From contig DATGMF010000065.1 of NCBI GenBank assembly GCA_035293765.1, forward strand, positions 1 through 64,000: a stretch of 64,000 nt of DNA. Direction: 5' to 3'. The stretch comes from DASRHT01 sp035293765. GTDB lineage: Bacteria > Chloroflexota > Ktedonobacteria > Ktedonobacterales > Ktedonobacteraceae. Shown piece by piece: positions 36,858-45,713 of the stretch. Both the position numbers and the translations under genes were made by a program. Positions within the stretch are counted from its first letter, which is position 1, and each line of letters begins with the position of its first letter. A model generated the notes under the pieces. It had not been told where the DNA came from and ran no database searches. It saw only the letters and a program-made list of their open reading frames with translations.

Positions 36858-37570
36858 TATGCTCTTTGCTATCCGTACCTCTGTGCCGCCACGCCTGCAA
36901 GGAAGCTAAATCATAGGAGTTGGATTTTATAATTTCTATAATACCAATATAAAAATAAGCAGATAATTCGATTAAAAAGTTAAGATGTCGATAGAAAATA
37001 CCACCGTTCTTAACTGAATCTCCATCATATCACAACCGCGAGTTATTGGAGGTACAGGTACAATATCTTTGTGATCGGGTTGTCGGCAATGAGGCCGAGC
37101 CTGAACGAACAGAGGGTAGTTGCCAATGGTCAAGCCCTTATCGCGGTAGTGAAGTGCCGGTGTGCGAACGCCTCGGGTATGCCTGTATCCTGGATGCAGG
37201 GTGGAGGCGAGGCAGGGTTGGATACAGGAATGTGGTGAGGTAGCTGCCGGGTATATACTGGGTGTGGTTGTTGTCGTAATAGAAGTAGAGCCGCCAGAGC
37301 GATGCATCTCGCGGTGTGGTTGTTGGAGCGGCAATGTGATTGACGAGAGGCGTCAATCACGGGAGCAGATGCTTATACTCTTGCAGCTCATTTCTATTAC
37401 AGGTGGTGTTATATACCTGGCGAGCAAACGGCGGTTGTGGAGTATCTCGGGAGTGTTCCACGCCACGCACTGAAGGTTGCCGGTTTAATGCCGGCACTTC
37501 AGTGCCGCGATAGGGCAGGGGCCATCTCTCCCACTCAGGGATTGTGGGGCGAGCAGGGTGAAGAGGATGA
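36858..37570. other. Long gene-poor intergenic region with an inverted repeat pair
   Basis: About 710 bases without a convincing gene. Two related arms in opposite orientation, 37136-37160 and 37483-37508, share the core TATCGCGG...TGAAGTGCCGG with about three differences and enclose about 320 bases. Reading frames inside are low-complexity and have no ribosome site. It may be a decayed mobile or repeat element. A promoter for the gene at 37571 should also lie here. Confidence 0.4.
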
Positions 37571-38335
37571 GTGCGGATGAGTTCCGATAGTAAAAAGCTG
37601 CAAGGGGCAAGCAAAGTCAGCAGGGCTGTATGGCCTGAGCGGATACGTTGGAATCTCGCAACCGGCAAAGCGGCTCAGTGGCGCAGAGCCATGATGCTAC
37701 GCTGGTTCTATCAACCGGGCAAACAACTGTTGCGAAAGAGTCCCACTATCCGGCGCAGCCAGAGCATTGCGCCCTCTTATCGCTGGCGCATGCGCTCGCT
37801 CATGTTTCACACGCATAGACGTGTTGCGTTCTCGCTGCCAATCATCAGCATATTGTTGGCAGTATGTCTCTGGCAGCACTGGTATGTGCAGCTTATGCTC
37901 GCGGCCCTCTGTACGGCGACCAACATTCTTATCCTCCATCTTTTGTTCAACGACGCTGCTCCTATCCCTTCGGCGCTTGCCGGGCGATCTCTCGTATCCT
38001 TGCCCCGAAGCGCACGCACAGCTCGCCCTGGCAAGCCGAGTGCCATAGGGACCTCTCACGATGCAGCGGGCTCCCACAATCAATCGGGAAGTTATGGCGC
38101 GCCCAAAAACGTTGATCGGCTGAATAGTAGGTCGCCGGTTGAAGACAAATCACAAAGTAACAGGCCGGTGCCATCAATGACCTTCCCGGATACGCCTATG
38201 CCCGCGACGCCTCTTATCCGCGTGCTGGAGACGATTGATCTCTCTTCCACCAACGTCGAGCATTTTCTGGAGCTGGCGGAGCGAGCAGAAGCTGCGCCAC
38301 CATCCCAGGAGCCTCCGCAGCAACAGCCTGAATAA
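37571..38335 (+). CDS. Membrane protein of unknown function
   Basis: A 254-residue protein with a strongly basic N-terminal 80 residues, two closely spaced membrane helices at about 85-125 (VAFSLPIISILLAVCLWQ and LMLAALCTATNILILHLL), and a disordered Ser/Pro/Gln-rich tail with an acidic helix near the end (VEHFLELAERAEAAP). GTG 37571 is five bases after GAGG; ATG 37577 is equally possible. The basic N terminus suggests nucleic acid or anionic lipid contact, but no family is recognised. Confidence 0.55.
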   Translation: MRMSSDSKKLQGASKVSRAVWPERIRWNLATGKAAQWRRAMMLRWFYQPGKQLLRKSPTIRRSQSIAPSYRWRMRSLMFHTHRRVAFSLPIISILLAVCLWQHWYVQLMLAALCTATNILILHLLFNDAAPIPSALAGRSLVSLPRSARTARPGKPSAIGTSHDAAGSHNQSGSYGAPKNVDRLNSRSPVEDKSQSNRPVPSMTFPDTPMPATPLIRVLETIDLSSTNVEHFLELAERAEAAPPSQEPPQQQPE

Positions 38336-38431
38336 CGGGCCATATATGACCTTAGGGTGGTTTCATTGACCCTTTTTTCTCATCCAGGTATGATGAGAGA
38401 AATTCGTGCCTGCATTCAGGAGGAGATAGTC

Positions 38432-39382
38432 GTGAGCAATCAGCAGATACAGAAGGTCAAGGTAAAACGCCTGGCCCATGTTGGATTATGGTCAACGGAT
38501 GTGCCTGCGCAGGCACGGTTCTACCGCCAGACGTTGGGGCTCGATCCATACATCACCTCTGAGAGCCTTTCCGACGAGGTCGAACTGGAAGATGCCAATC
38601 TGTTCTTTAGCCTGGGAGGGGAGCATCACGTCCTGGGGCTATTTAATGATACGCGCGCGGCGACGAGTAACGGTCGCAGGCCGACGCTGAACACGCAGCT
38701 CCACCATCTCTCTTTTGAGGTTGATAGCGACGCTGAACTGGCGGCATTAGCGGCCCGTCTCAAAATCTCCGGCATCAATCCTGAGCTAAGTCCACGCGAT
38801 GGCAACCTCGATCTGGGAGATACACTCTGGTTTAATGATCCAGATGGCAACCGTATCGAAATCTCGGTCACGCTCGACAGCTCGCGTCTTGCCGCTCCTA
38901 AAGGGCGACGAATGCAGCCCTGTACCCTGCAACATGTGGCATTACGTACCATGCATCTGGATACAATGGTCGAATTCTATACCGAATCGCTCGGCTTCGA
39001 CCTCTCCGACTGGCTCTTGCGTGAATGTGCCTGGCTGCGCTGCAACAACGCCCATCACACCCTGACGCTTATGCTGGACAAGCCCGGCATCGACCATATC
39101 GGCTTCAACATCGCCGATAGAGCCGAGCTGCTGCGCTGGTGCGATCACCTCGGCAATCAACAGGTACCGATTCTCTGGGGTCCAGGCCGTCACGGCGCCG
39201 GCAATGACCTCTTCATTCGTTTTGCCGATACCGATGGCATCCACATCGAGCTTTCAACCGAGATCCAGCAATATTACGACCGCGATGCCAGCACCCCGCC
39301 CCGCATCTGGCACACGCGCACAGCCGCCCTCAATCTCTGGGGCCCCCTACCGGGCTGGATGCGCGAAGAAAGCCACGTCTGA
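38432..39382 (+). CDS. Two-domain VOC (glyoxalase/extradiol dioxygenase-like) protein
   Basis: The 316-residue protein contains two vicinal-oxygen-chelate modules in tandem, as in type I extradiol dioxygenases. Metal-ligand positions are visible in both halves: HVGLWS, LHHLSFEV and RIEISVT in the first, HVALRT, IDHIGFNI and HIELST in the second. GTG 38432 follows AGGAGGAGA, whereas the longer frame has no site. The gene overlaps the next one by one base (TGATG), so it is co-translated with the F420-type protein. A catechol-ring-cleaving or related role is likely but the substrate is unknown. Confidence 0.85.
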   Translation: MSNQQIQKVKVKRLAHVGLWSTDVPAQARFYRQTLGLDPYITSESLSDEVELEDANLFFSLGGEHHVLGLFNDTRAATSNGRRPTLNTQLHHLSFEVDSDAELAALAARLKISGINPELSPRDGNLDLGDTLWFNDPDGNRIEISVTLDSSRLAAPKGRRMQPCTLQHVALRTMHLDTMVEFYTESLGFDLSDWLLRECAWLRCNNAHHTLTLMLDKPGIDHIGFNIADRAELLRWCDHLGNQQVPILWGPGRHGAGNDLFIRFADTDGIHIELSTEIQQYYDRDASTPPRIWHTRTAALNLWGPLPGWMREESHV

Positions 39383-39810
39383 TGGCTCTCTCTCACCGGT
39401 TTGTCACCCTGGTTGATCGCACAATGACCTGGGTGTATGAAAAGAGCGGCGGGCAGCTTGGCAGTCGCCTGGGGAAGATGAGCATGCTGGTCCTCTCTAC
39501 CACCGGACGCAAAAGCGGCAAGACGCGCCGCCACACTTTACAGTACATGCCCGATGGAGCCAACTATGTGATCGTCGCCAGTAATAACGGTCAAGACCGT
39601 CATCCAGGCTGGTATCACAACATACTCAGCAATCCTCAAGTGCGCATCCAGGTGGGACGCCGCCAGCAGGCCGCGTTGGCTACCATCGCCGGGCCGGAGG
39701 AGTACGCCCAACTGTGGCCTCGGCTCATTGCCCACAATCCTCCGTGGGAAGCGTATGCCAGGCAGACGACTCGCAAGATTCCCGTGGTGATCTTACATTC
39801 GTTGCCCTAA
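39382..39810 (+). CDS. Deazaflavin (F420)-dependent nitroreductase family protein
   Basis: A 142-residue split-barrel protein of the DDN/F420H2-dependent quinone reductase family. Signatures are LVLSTTGRKSGKTRRHTLQY, YVIVASNNGQDRHPGWYHNI and NPQVRIQVG. The start ATG shares a base with the stop codon of the VOC gene, which implies an operon. Family members reduce quinones or nitroaromatics using F420. Together with the LLM oxidoreductase at 55435 it suggests the host makes F420. Confidence 0.88.
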   Translation: MALSHRFVTLVDRTMTWVYEKSGGQLGSRLGKMSMLVLSTTGRKSGKTRRHTLQYMPDGANYVIVASNNGQDRHPGWYHNILSNPQVRIQVGRRQQAALATIAGPEEYAQLWPRLIAHNPPWEAYARQTTRKIPVVILHSLP

Positions 39811-39905
39811 AATTTGCTTTCCTTTGCCTGCTCGTGGCGGTCGAGAAACGCACACACGGCCTCCATCATGCGCTCTCTTGCCTGAAGAGAACGTAGAGCA
39901 TTCAA
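39807..39905 (-). pseudogene. Possible C-terminal remnant of an alpha/beta hydrolase
   Basis: On the minus strand the frame before TAG 39807 reads SLQARERMMEAVCAFLDRHE followed by QAKESKF. This resembles the last helix of alpha/beta hydrolases. No start codon or upstream domain is present, because the fumarylacetoacetase-family gene ends 25 bases upstream. I interpret it as a leftover gene tail; chance resemblance cannot be excluded. Confidence 0.25.
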
Positions 39906-39930
39906 ACCTCTACAGCATGTTACCCGCGTT

Positions 39931-40872
39931 TCAACCCACGCCCACCACCGCATTTCTGATAACGCCGATATGCTCGACTTCGGTCTCCATGATATCGCCC
40001 GGTTTGAGGAATTCGGGTGGGGTGCGCGAGAAGCCGACGCCGCTGGGGGTTCCGGTCGCGATGATGTCCCCCGGCTCTAACGTCATGCCGCGCGAGAGTG
40101 TAGCGATCAGCATGGGAATGGGAAAGATCATCAAGCGCGTATTCGAGCTTTGCTTGGTCACGCCGTTGACGCGCAGGCTGAGATTGAGATTTTGCGGATC
40201 GGCAATCTCATCGGCGGTGGTAATCCACGGTCCCATCGGACAGGAACCATCGAGGCTCTTGCCCTTAAAAAATTGCTTGTGACGAGCCTGTAAATCGCGG
40301 GCCGTGACGTCGTTCAGGACGCTATAGCCAAAAATATATGAGAGCGCATCCTCTTCTCGGATGTTCTTCCCGCGTCTGCCAATAATCACTGCCAGTTCGG
40401 CCTCCCAGTCGATCTCCTGCGAGACTGCCGGGTCGATGACGATCTCTCCGTAAGGGCTGTTGATGGCAGTGGGAGCTTTAGTAAAAAATACGGGGATCTC
40501 GGGAGGGACGCCTTTGTGCTCGCGGATATGTCCCGTCTCCTGCGCGTGCTCGCGATAGTTGATCGCGACGCATAAGACGTTTTTGCGCGTGCGAGGAATG
40601 GGCGCGGCCAGTTGCACAGCATTGAGCGCGTGCGCGGCGCCGATCTCAGTAAAGGTTCGGACCTGGCTAAAGCGGCGGTTCCCGGCCTTGTCCAGGATTG
40701 CCTGCACGCCCGGTTTGTATTGCTCATAACGATCAATCAGGTCTTGCATCTGGTCGGGTACGGAGACCTGGAGGGCGCGGCCAGCCAGATCAACATCGAC
40801 GACTTCTTCATCGCGCACAAGGCCCAGGTGCGGCTCCGGTATTTCAGGAGTAGAAAAGCTGACAAACTTCAT
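39931..40872 (-). CDS. Fumarylacetoacetate hydrolase family protein
   Basis: The 313-residue protein matches the FAH superfamily, which cleaves or decarboxylates 2-oxo acids with a bound Mg ion. Visible motifs are CVAINYREHAQETGH, PVFFTKAPTAINSP, EIDWEAELAVIIGR with its metal-binding Glu residues, GYSVLNDVTARD, and the C-terminal GDIIATGTPSGVGF. ATG 40872 is preceded by AGGAG at six bases. The convergent VOC/F420 operon next to it and the family chemistry fit aromatic catabolism, though the substrate is not determined. Confidence 0.92.
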   Translation of the reverse strand: MKFVSFSTPEIPEPHLGLVRDEEVVDVDLAGRALQVSVPDQMQDLIDRYEQYKPGVQAILDKAGNRRFSQVRTFTEIGAAHALNAVQLAAPIPRTRKNVLCVAINYREHAQETGHIREHKGVPPEIPVFFTKAPTAINSPYGEIVIDPAVSQEIDWEAELAVIIGRRGKNIREEDALSYIFGYSVLNDVTARDLQARHKQFFKGKSLDGSCPMGPWITTADEIADPQNLNLSLRVNGVTKQSSNTRLMIFPIPMLIATLSRGMTLEPGDIIATGTPSGVGFSRTPPEFLKPGDIMETEVEHIGVIRNAVVGVG

Positions 40873-41043
40873 GAAACTCTCCTTGAAAGATGTGTTTTCA
40901 TCTATTCTATAACATTAGCGGCTGGCACTCTCGGCCTGTGCGTTGAGCAGGCGCAATCCCACCTATAATGTTTTGCCATCCTGGTCGCGCTCAGGGTTAT
41001 ATGCCGTGAGGGAGGCCGCTTTGATATGGAAGTGGTCTCCGCT

Positions 41044-41928
41044 TTACTCTAAAGCCGCTCTCATCACGCCCAATGGCGCAGGCTTGCCCGTCCAGAGCGT
41101 GAAGGACAGTGCTCCCTGGTGCAAAAGCATCGATAGGCCGTTGGCGGTGCGCAAGCCTATGGTGCGGGCCTGACATAGCAGGTACGTCTGGCTCGGATTG
41201 TAAATCATATCATAGACGAAGGTGTCAGCATCGAAACGGGCCAGCACATCGGTAGGAAGTACGCTGGCATCTTCATGCATGCCTAAAGAAGTCGCGTTAA
41301 TAATAATAGCCGACGGATGAGGGATCAAGAAGGCCGGATCGTTTAAGCTAAAAACCGGTCCATCGTAATGCTGCTGCACATCGGCGGCCAGCATTTGAGC
41401 GCGTTCAAGATGACGATTAAGAATGATCAGGCGCTCGACGCCTGCGTCGGTGAGCGCGAAAGCTGCGCCACGAGCCGCGCCACCGGCACCCAGCAGCACC
41501 GCAGTATATCCTTTCAAGCTTACCAGCCCTCCCGGTCCGGCTTTCCCAACGCCCTGCTCCTGGAGCGCGTGTAGCAGGCCGGGCGCATCGGTATTGTACC
41601 CATAGAGATAATCGTCGCGATGCACGATAGTATTGACCGCCCCGATCCGCTCTGCCAGCGGGTCAATCTTATCCAGCAATGGCAGGACCGCCCGTTTATG
41701 GGGGATCGTCACGTTGGCTCCCAGGCAATTTTTGTCGCATAGCGAGCGGACACGCTCAACCAGTTTATCCGCGGGCGTCAGCCACAATTCGTAACGGGCT
41801 GCAATGCCGCACGCATCCAGAGCCGCTTGCTGAAACCGGGGCGATAGGGAATGCGCAACCGGCTCGCCAATCAGTCCGACCCGTAAAGATGCAACACTGC
41901 GTAATACGTGATTTTTGTTGATAGGCAT
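41044..41928 (-). CDS. aroE: Shikimate dehydrogenase
   Basis: AroE reduces 3-dehydroshikimate to shikimate with NADPH in aromatic amino acid synthesis. The 294-residue protein carries the substrate motif SLSPRFQQ, the catalytic lysine in NVTIPHKRAV, NTDAPG, the nucleotide-binding GAGGAARGAAFAL, and the C-terminal GLSMLLHQGALSF. Length is typical. It stands alone between leftward and rightward genes. AroE, rather than a quinate or YdiB-type enzyme, is the simplest call. Confidence 0.93.
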   Translation of the reverse strand: MPINKNHVLRSVASLRVGLIGEPVAHSLSPRFQQAALDACGIAARYELWLTPADKLVERVRSLCDKNCLGANVTIPHKRAVLPLLDKIDPLAERIGAVNTIVHRDDYLYGYNTDAPGLLHALQEQGVGKAGPGGLVSLKGYTAVLLGAGGAARGAAFALTDAGVERLIILNRHLERAQMLAADVQQHYDGPVFSLNDPAFLIPHPSAIIINATSLGMHEDASVLPTDVLARFDADTFVYDMIYNPSQTYLLCQARTIGLRTANGLSMLLHQGALSFTLWTGKPAPLGVMRAALE

Positions 41929-42223
41929 CTGCGCACCAGTTTCTTTGTAGACCTGTGCCGACCTTCGCGGCTACACAATAGACTCAGGCATTATAGCAGA
42001 AGTCGTGGTTATGCAACAGCTAAAAATTTGCTACGCAAAAAGCATACCACAAGATAATTTAGCCCTGTCAATATGGTACTATAAACGCAAGGAAACCAAC
42101 CTCGTACATCCTGCGTAGGGACCCGATTGATCGCGTCCTATGCGATTTATCGCCCACCCACGTCTACTGCGAGGTTACAGAATGCGCCAAAACGTACTTT
42201 TATGCAGAATGGAGAACGATGTG
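41929..42223. other. Divergent intergenic region containing a dispersed-repeat copy
   Basis: The 295 bases between aroE and the NUDIX gene hold promoters for both directions, none clearly recognisable. At 42114-42155 there is a copy of the dispersed repeat, CGTAGGGACCCGATTGATCG, continuing with CGTCC and GCGATTTATCGCC. Confidence 0.55.
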
Positions 42224-43018
42224 ATGCCAGTACAGCCCCGGCTAGCTTCCACCGTAATGTTGTTGCGCGACGCGGAATCTGGGCCAGCGGGAATTGAGGT
42301 TTTCATGGTACAGCGTGCCGTGCAAAGCGAGTTTATGCCCAACCTATACGTCTTTCCAGGCGGCTCAGTTTCTCCTGATGATCATCGGGCCGAAGAGACC
42401 GCCGGGCTGTGCAAGCCGGTGGCCCCCACAGCGTCGGACCCGGAGGGCCGTACAGCTCTGGGGAGCGGCGCGCGCGCGGCTGCTATTCGTGAGCTATTCG
42501 AAGAGGCCAACGTGCTGCTCGCCTATCGCAACGGGGAAATGCTCACCATCAATGAGGAAACTGCGGCGCGCTTTACCGGCTATCGCCAGGCTTTCAACGA
42601 GCGCAAAGGCTCTCTGGTCGAGATGGCCCAGAGCGAGCTTCTCGTTCTCGCGACCGACCATCTTGCCTACTTCGCGCACTGGATCACCCCCGAAGGGCTG
42701 CCCAAACGCTACGATACCCACTTTTTCCTTGCCACTGCTCCCCTCGAACAGGAAGCTGCTTACGACCAGCTAGAAACGAGCGACGGCGTCTGGATACGGC
42801 CCGCGGACGCCCTTGATCGCTTTAAGCGCGGCGAAATCCCCATTGCCTTTCCCACCTTCCACCAGTTGCGCGACTTGTCCGCCTTCCGTACCGTCCAGGA
42901 GGCGCTTGACGCGGCGGCCCTGCGCCATGTGGCAACACATCTGCCCATCCTCACCCAGAAAGATGGCAAACCCCACGTCTACCTACCTGAAGACGCAGAG
43001 AACGCCTGGAAGATATAA
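42224..43018 (+). CDS. NUDIX hydrolase, NUDT19-like
   Basis: The 264-residue protein has the Nudix core AAAIRELFEEANVLL, where the RELFEE part carries the metal-binding glutamates, preceded by VFPGGSVSPDD. The spacing and the later HWITPEGLPKRYDTHFF region resemble NUDT19/RP2-type acyl-CoA diphosphatases. ATG 42224 follows GGAG at nine bases; ATG 42209 is possible, and the open frame to 42140 includes the repeat and is unlikely. It is 30 bases upstream of an MBL-fold gene on the same strand. Confidence 0.85.
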   Translation: MPVQPRLASTVMLLRDAESGPAGIEVFMVQRAVQSEFMPNLYVFPGGSVSPDDHRAEETAGLCKPVAPTASDPEGRTALGSGARAAAIRELFEEANVLLAYRNGEMLTINEETAARFTGYRQAFNERKGSLVEMAQSELLVLATDHLAYFAHWITPEGLPKRYDTHFFLATAPLEQEAAYDQLETSDGVWIRPADALDRFKRGEIPIAFPTFHQLRDLSAFRTVQEALDAAALRHVATHLPILTQKDGKPHVYLPEDAENAWKI

Positions 43019-43048
43019 AAATAGTATGCAATCAAATGAGGAACATAT

Positions 43049-43843
43049 ATGCCAGAAACCTATACGATTATCCTCGCGCCTAACGCCTCGATGATGACGG
43101 GTCCTGGGACGAATACGCTTGTTTTAGGCAGCGAACCCACCGGCGCGCTGGTAATCGATCCCGCCGACGATAATCCCACTCATCTTGACGCCATTGTGCG
43201 CGAGGGCGGGGCGCGCGGCGGCATCAAGCGCATCCTGATTACGCATGGACACCCTGACCACATCGGCGGCGCCGCCACTTTACGCGAGCGTCTCAACGTG
43301 CCGATCCATGCCTTCAACCGCAAAGGCGTGCCAATTGCGGACGAAGAGGTGCCCGATGGTACAACGTTCACTGTGGGGAATGACACGTTGCGCGCCATTC
43401 ACACGCCGGGTCATCGTTTTGACCACCACTGCTACTTTTTGGAGCAGGCGCGGGTGCTCTTCGCCGGCGATCTGGTTGCAGGCATTGGCACGGTCGTGAT
43501 CAGTCCCCCTGATGGCGATCTGCTGGACTATCTGAATTCGCTCAAACGCTTGCAGCAGATGGAGATCAAAGAGATGATTCCCTCACATGGCCCTAAAATC
43601 GAAGATCCGCAAGGCAAGCTCAGCGAGTATATCGCTCATCGCATGCTGCGCGAACAGCAGGTGATAGAGGCGCTGCAAACGTTGCCCAGAGGCACAGCCA
43701 TTCCCGCGATGGTCGAGCGCATCTATTTCGACGTCGAGCCCAAACTGCACCCGGTCGCCGCTCGCTCAGTCGAGGCGCACCTGCTCAAGCTGGAACGCGA
43801 AGGACGCGTCAGGCCAGAAGGCGAGGGATGGATATTATTGTAG
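43049..43843 (+). CDS. MBL-fold metallo-hydrolase (LACTB2-like)
   Basis: A 264-residue metallo-beta-lactamase-fold hydrolase with the zinc motif THGHPDHIGG, the later HTPGHRFDHHCYF and LFAGDLVAG, and the C-terminal SHGPKIEDP. The last 60 residues form the winged-helix-like extension typical of LACTB2-related proteins. GAGG lies eight bases before ATG 43049. LACTB2 relatives act on RNA or thioesters; the substrate here is unknown. It is probably co-transcribed with the NUDIX gene. Confidence 0.88.
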   Translation: MPETYTIILAPNASMMTGPGTNTLVLGSEPTGALVIDPADDNPTHLDAIVREGGARGGIKRILITHGHPDHIGGAATLRERLNVPIHAFNRKGVPIADEEVPDGTTFTVGNDTLRAIHTPGHRFDHHCYFLEQARVLFAGDLVAGIGTVVISPPDGDLLDYLNSLKRLQQMEIKEMIPSHGPKIEDPQGKLSEYIAHRMLREQQVIEALQTLPRGTAIPAMVERIYFDVEPKLHPVAARSVEAHLLKLEREGRVRPEGEGWILL

Positions 43844-43855
43844 CCAACCGTTGAG

Positions 43856-45562
43856 TCATCTTCTCAATATCAAGCCCAGCGTGGTTATGCCTGCCAGGCC
43901 GAGGCAGAACCAACCGGGGGCGAACAGGTGCGCATTGGTCAAAAAGACGCCCCCGGCCAGCGAAGCCACGGATGCGAAGGCCAGGGAGAGCCCACCACCA
44001 CCGTCGTTGGAGGATACGCTACTCCTGTTCCCCCTCCTACGCCTGCGCCCCGGTCCGCGCCCTGGCGCAGGCGCATCGGTCAACCTGACCTCGACCTGAC
44101 CCGCGTCGATTTTGTTAACCACCCGCTCTAGCGAGCGCGGCAGTTCCAGCAATACCCTCCCTATGTCTATCACCTGGGAGAGCAGATCCTGGGCCGTCTG
44201 TCCCATACTTTCGGCATCAAGCCCCAGGAAGCGACGCGCGTAAGGGGTCGCGACCTCAACAAAGTTGAAATCGGGCGCGAGTCCCGTGGATACGCCCACC
44301 AGCGTCCCAATCGCGCGCCCGGTAAAGGCAAACTGAGCAGGCACGCGAAAGGGCTGACCATAGAGCAGATTCTCAACCTCTCGCCCCACTTCGGGAATGT
44401 CCAGTTCACGCACCTCCCCCAGCGTCATGCCATAATACTGCTCTAGCATCAACGACAATGCTCGCTCGATAGAGGCCAGGTTCGCTCCCTCGCCAATAAA
44501 GCCCAGCTTGACCAGCGCATTAACGAGCGATCTGGAATCGCGCATGACAAAGCCCAGGAACAGGTCTTTGAGCGATTTCTTCATATTTTTCGTCAGCGTT
44601 CCCACCATGCCAAAATCAACGAAGGCAATCACCGGACCAGAGGCGGGCGAACCCTGCTTGATGAAGATATTGCCAGGATGAGGGTCGGCATGGAAAAAGC
44701 CCTCCTCAAAAAACTGGTAAAAGTAAGAGCTTACCGTGCGTTTCGCGACTTCGAGGCGGTTGATTCCGCGAGCATCAAGAGCCGCGTAATCGTTAATTTT
44801 GATGCCATCCACCCATTCCAGCACCAGCACATGGCGCGAGAGATAGGCGTCGTGGATGCGGGGAATATAAATAGTCGGATCATCCTGAAACATCTCGCGG
44901 AAACGTTTAGCGTTGGCAGCTTCCGTCACATAGTCGATCTCTTCATGGACTGTGCGCTTGAACTCGCGATAGACCCCCATCAGGTCAATAAAATCGCTAG
45001 CATCGACGAAGCGGGAAATGAGCCAGATCACAAACTTGAGGGTGCTCAAATCCATATTTACCAGTTGTTCGATATGCGGGCGCTGGACTTTGACGGCCAC
45101 CGTTTCGCCGGTCGCCGCCAGCACGGCCTTGTGAACCTGACCGAGCGAGGCAGCGGCGGTACACTTACGCTCCAGCATGCTGAATAGCTCCTCCACAGGC
45201 TTGCCCAGTTCGGACTCGATGACCGCAACCACATGCTCAAAAGGCGCGGGCGGTACCTCATCCTGCAACGAGCCCAGCACGCTCAATGCCTGCTCCGGCA
45301 ACAAATCAGCCCGCGAACTGAGGAATTGCCCCAATTTAATCATCAGGACACCCAGCTTGATCGCGGTCTTGCGGAACGCAACCAGCACCTCGATCAACAC
45401 CTCGATGTTTGGCTGCACCTCGTAATTTCCTCGCTCACGCGCTCGAATCACACGCCGCCGCTCTCGATAAATTGTCCAGATCGTCCATAAAAGCAGCCGC
45501 GAGACTCTAAAGAAGCGTACAATTTGGGAGATTCGGTTAATCCGAGGGGTGACTGTACGCAT
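43856..45562 (-). CDS. ABC1/AarF/UbiB-family atypical kinase
   Basis: The 568-residue protein has the UbiB-family signatures: KLGQFLSSRADLLPEQ, the Ala-rich loop AAASLGQVHKAVL, VAVKVQRP, FFHADPHPGNIFI and FVDFGMVG. A basic linker (RGPGRRRRRGNR) precedes two hydrophobic C-terminal helices that anchor it to the membrane. Family members support isoprenoid quinone synthesis or lipid homeostasis. It is convergent with the MBL gene, with 12 bases between stops. Confidence 0.92.
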   Translation of the reverse strand: MRTVTPRINRISQIVRFFRVSRLLLWTIWTIYRERRRVIRARERGNYEVQPNIEVLIEVLVAFRKTAIKLGVLMIKLGQFLSSRADLLPEQALSVLGSLQDEVPPAPFEHVVAVIESELGKPVEELFSMLERKCTAAASLGQVHKAVLAATGETVAVKVQRPHIEQLVNMDLSTLKFVIWLISRFVDASDFIDLMGVYREFKRTVHEEIDYVTEAANAKRFREMFQDDPTIYIPRIHDAYLSRHVLVLEWVDGIKINDYAALDARGINRLEVAKRTVSSYFYQFFEEGFFHADPHPGNIFIKQGSPASGPVIAFVDFGMVGTLTKNMKKSLKDLFLGFVMRDSRSLVNALVKLGFIGEGANLASIERALSLMLEQYYGMTLGEVRELDIPEVGREVENLLYGQPFRVPAQFAFTGRAIGTLVGVSTGLAPDFNFVEVATPYARRFLGLDAESMGQTAQDLLSQVIDIGRVLLELPRSLERVVNKIDAGQVEVRLTDAPAPGRGPGRRRRRGNRSSVSSNDGGGGLSLAFASVASLAGGVFLTNAHLFAPGWFCLGLAGITTLGLILRR

Positions 45563-45713
45563 ATACTGGCCTTTCTTTAAATGAGATATACATAACTATA
45601 ACAGCTACGTACCAGAAGATGCAGAGGTTCGAAAAATGTGTATAATTACGGGTATTGTGGAGAGAGAGGAAGCATTCGGTGATAAACGTAGCGACTGAGA
45701 GAGGAGAGTTATT

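Noticed and set aside
36972..37334. 120-codon minus-strand frame after the min operon
   Set aside because: It is low-complexity (Thr, Pro, His), has no ribosome site and covers the repeat arms, so I treat the region as non-coding.
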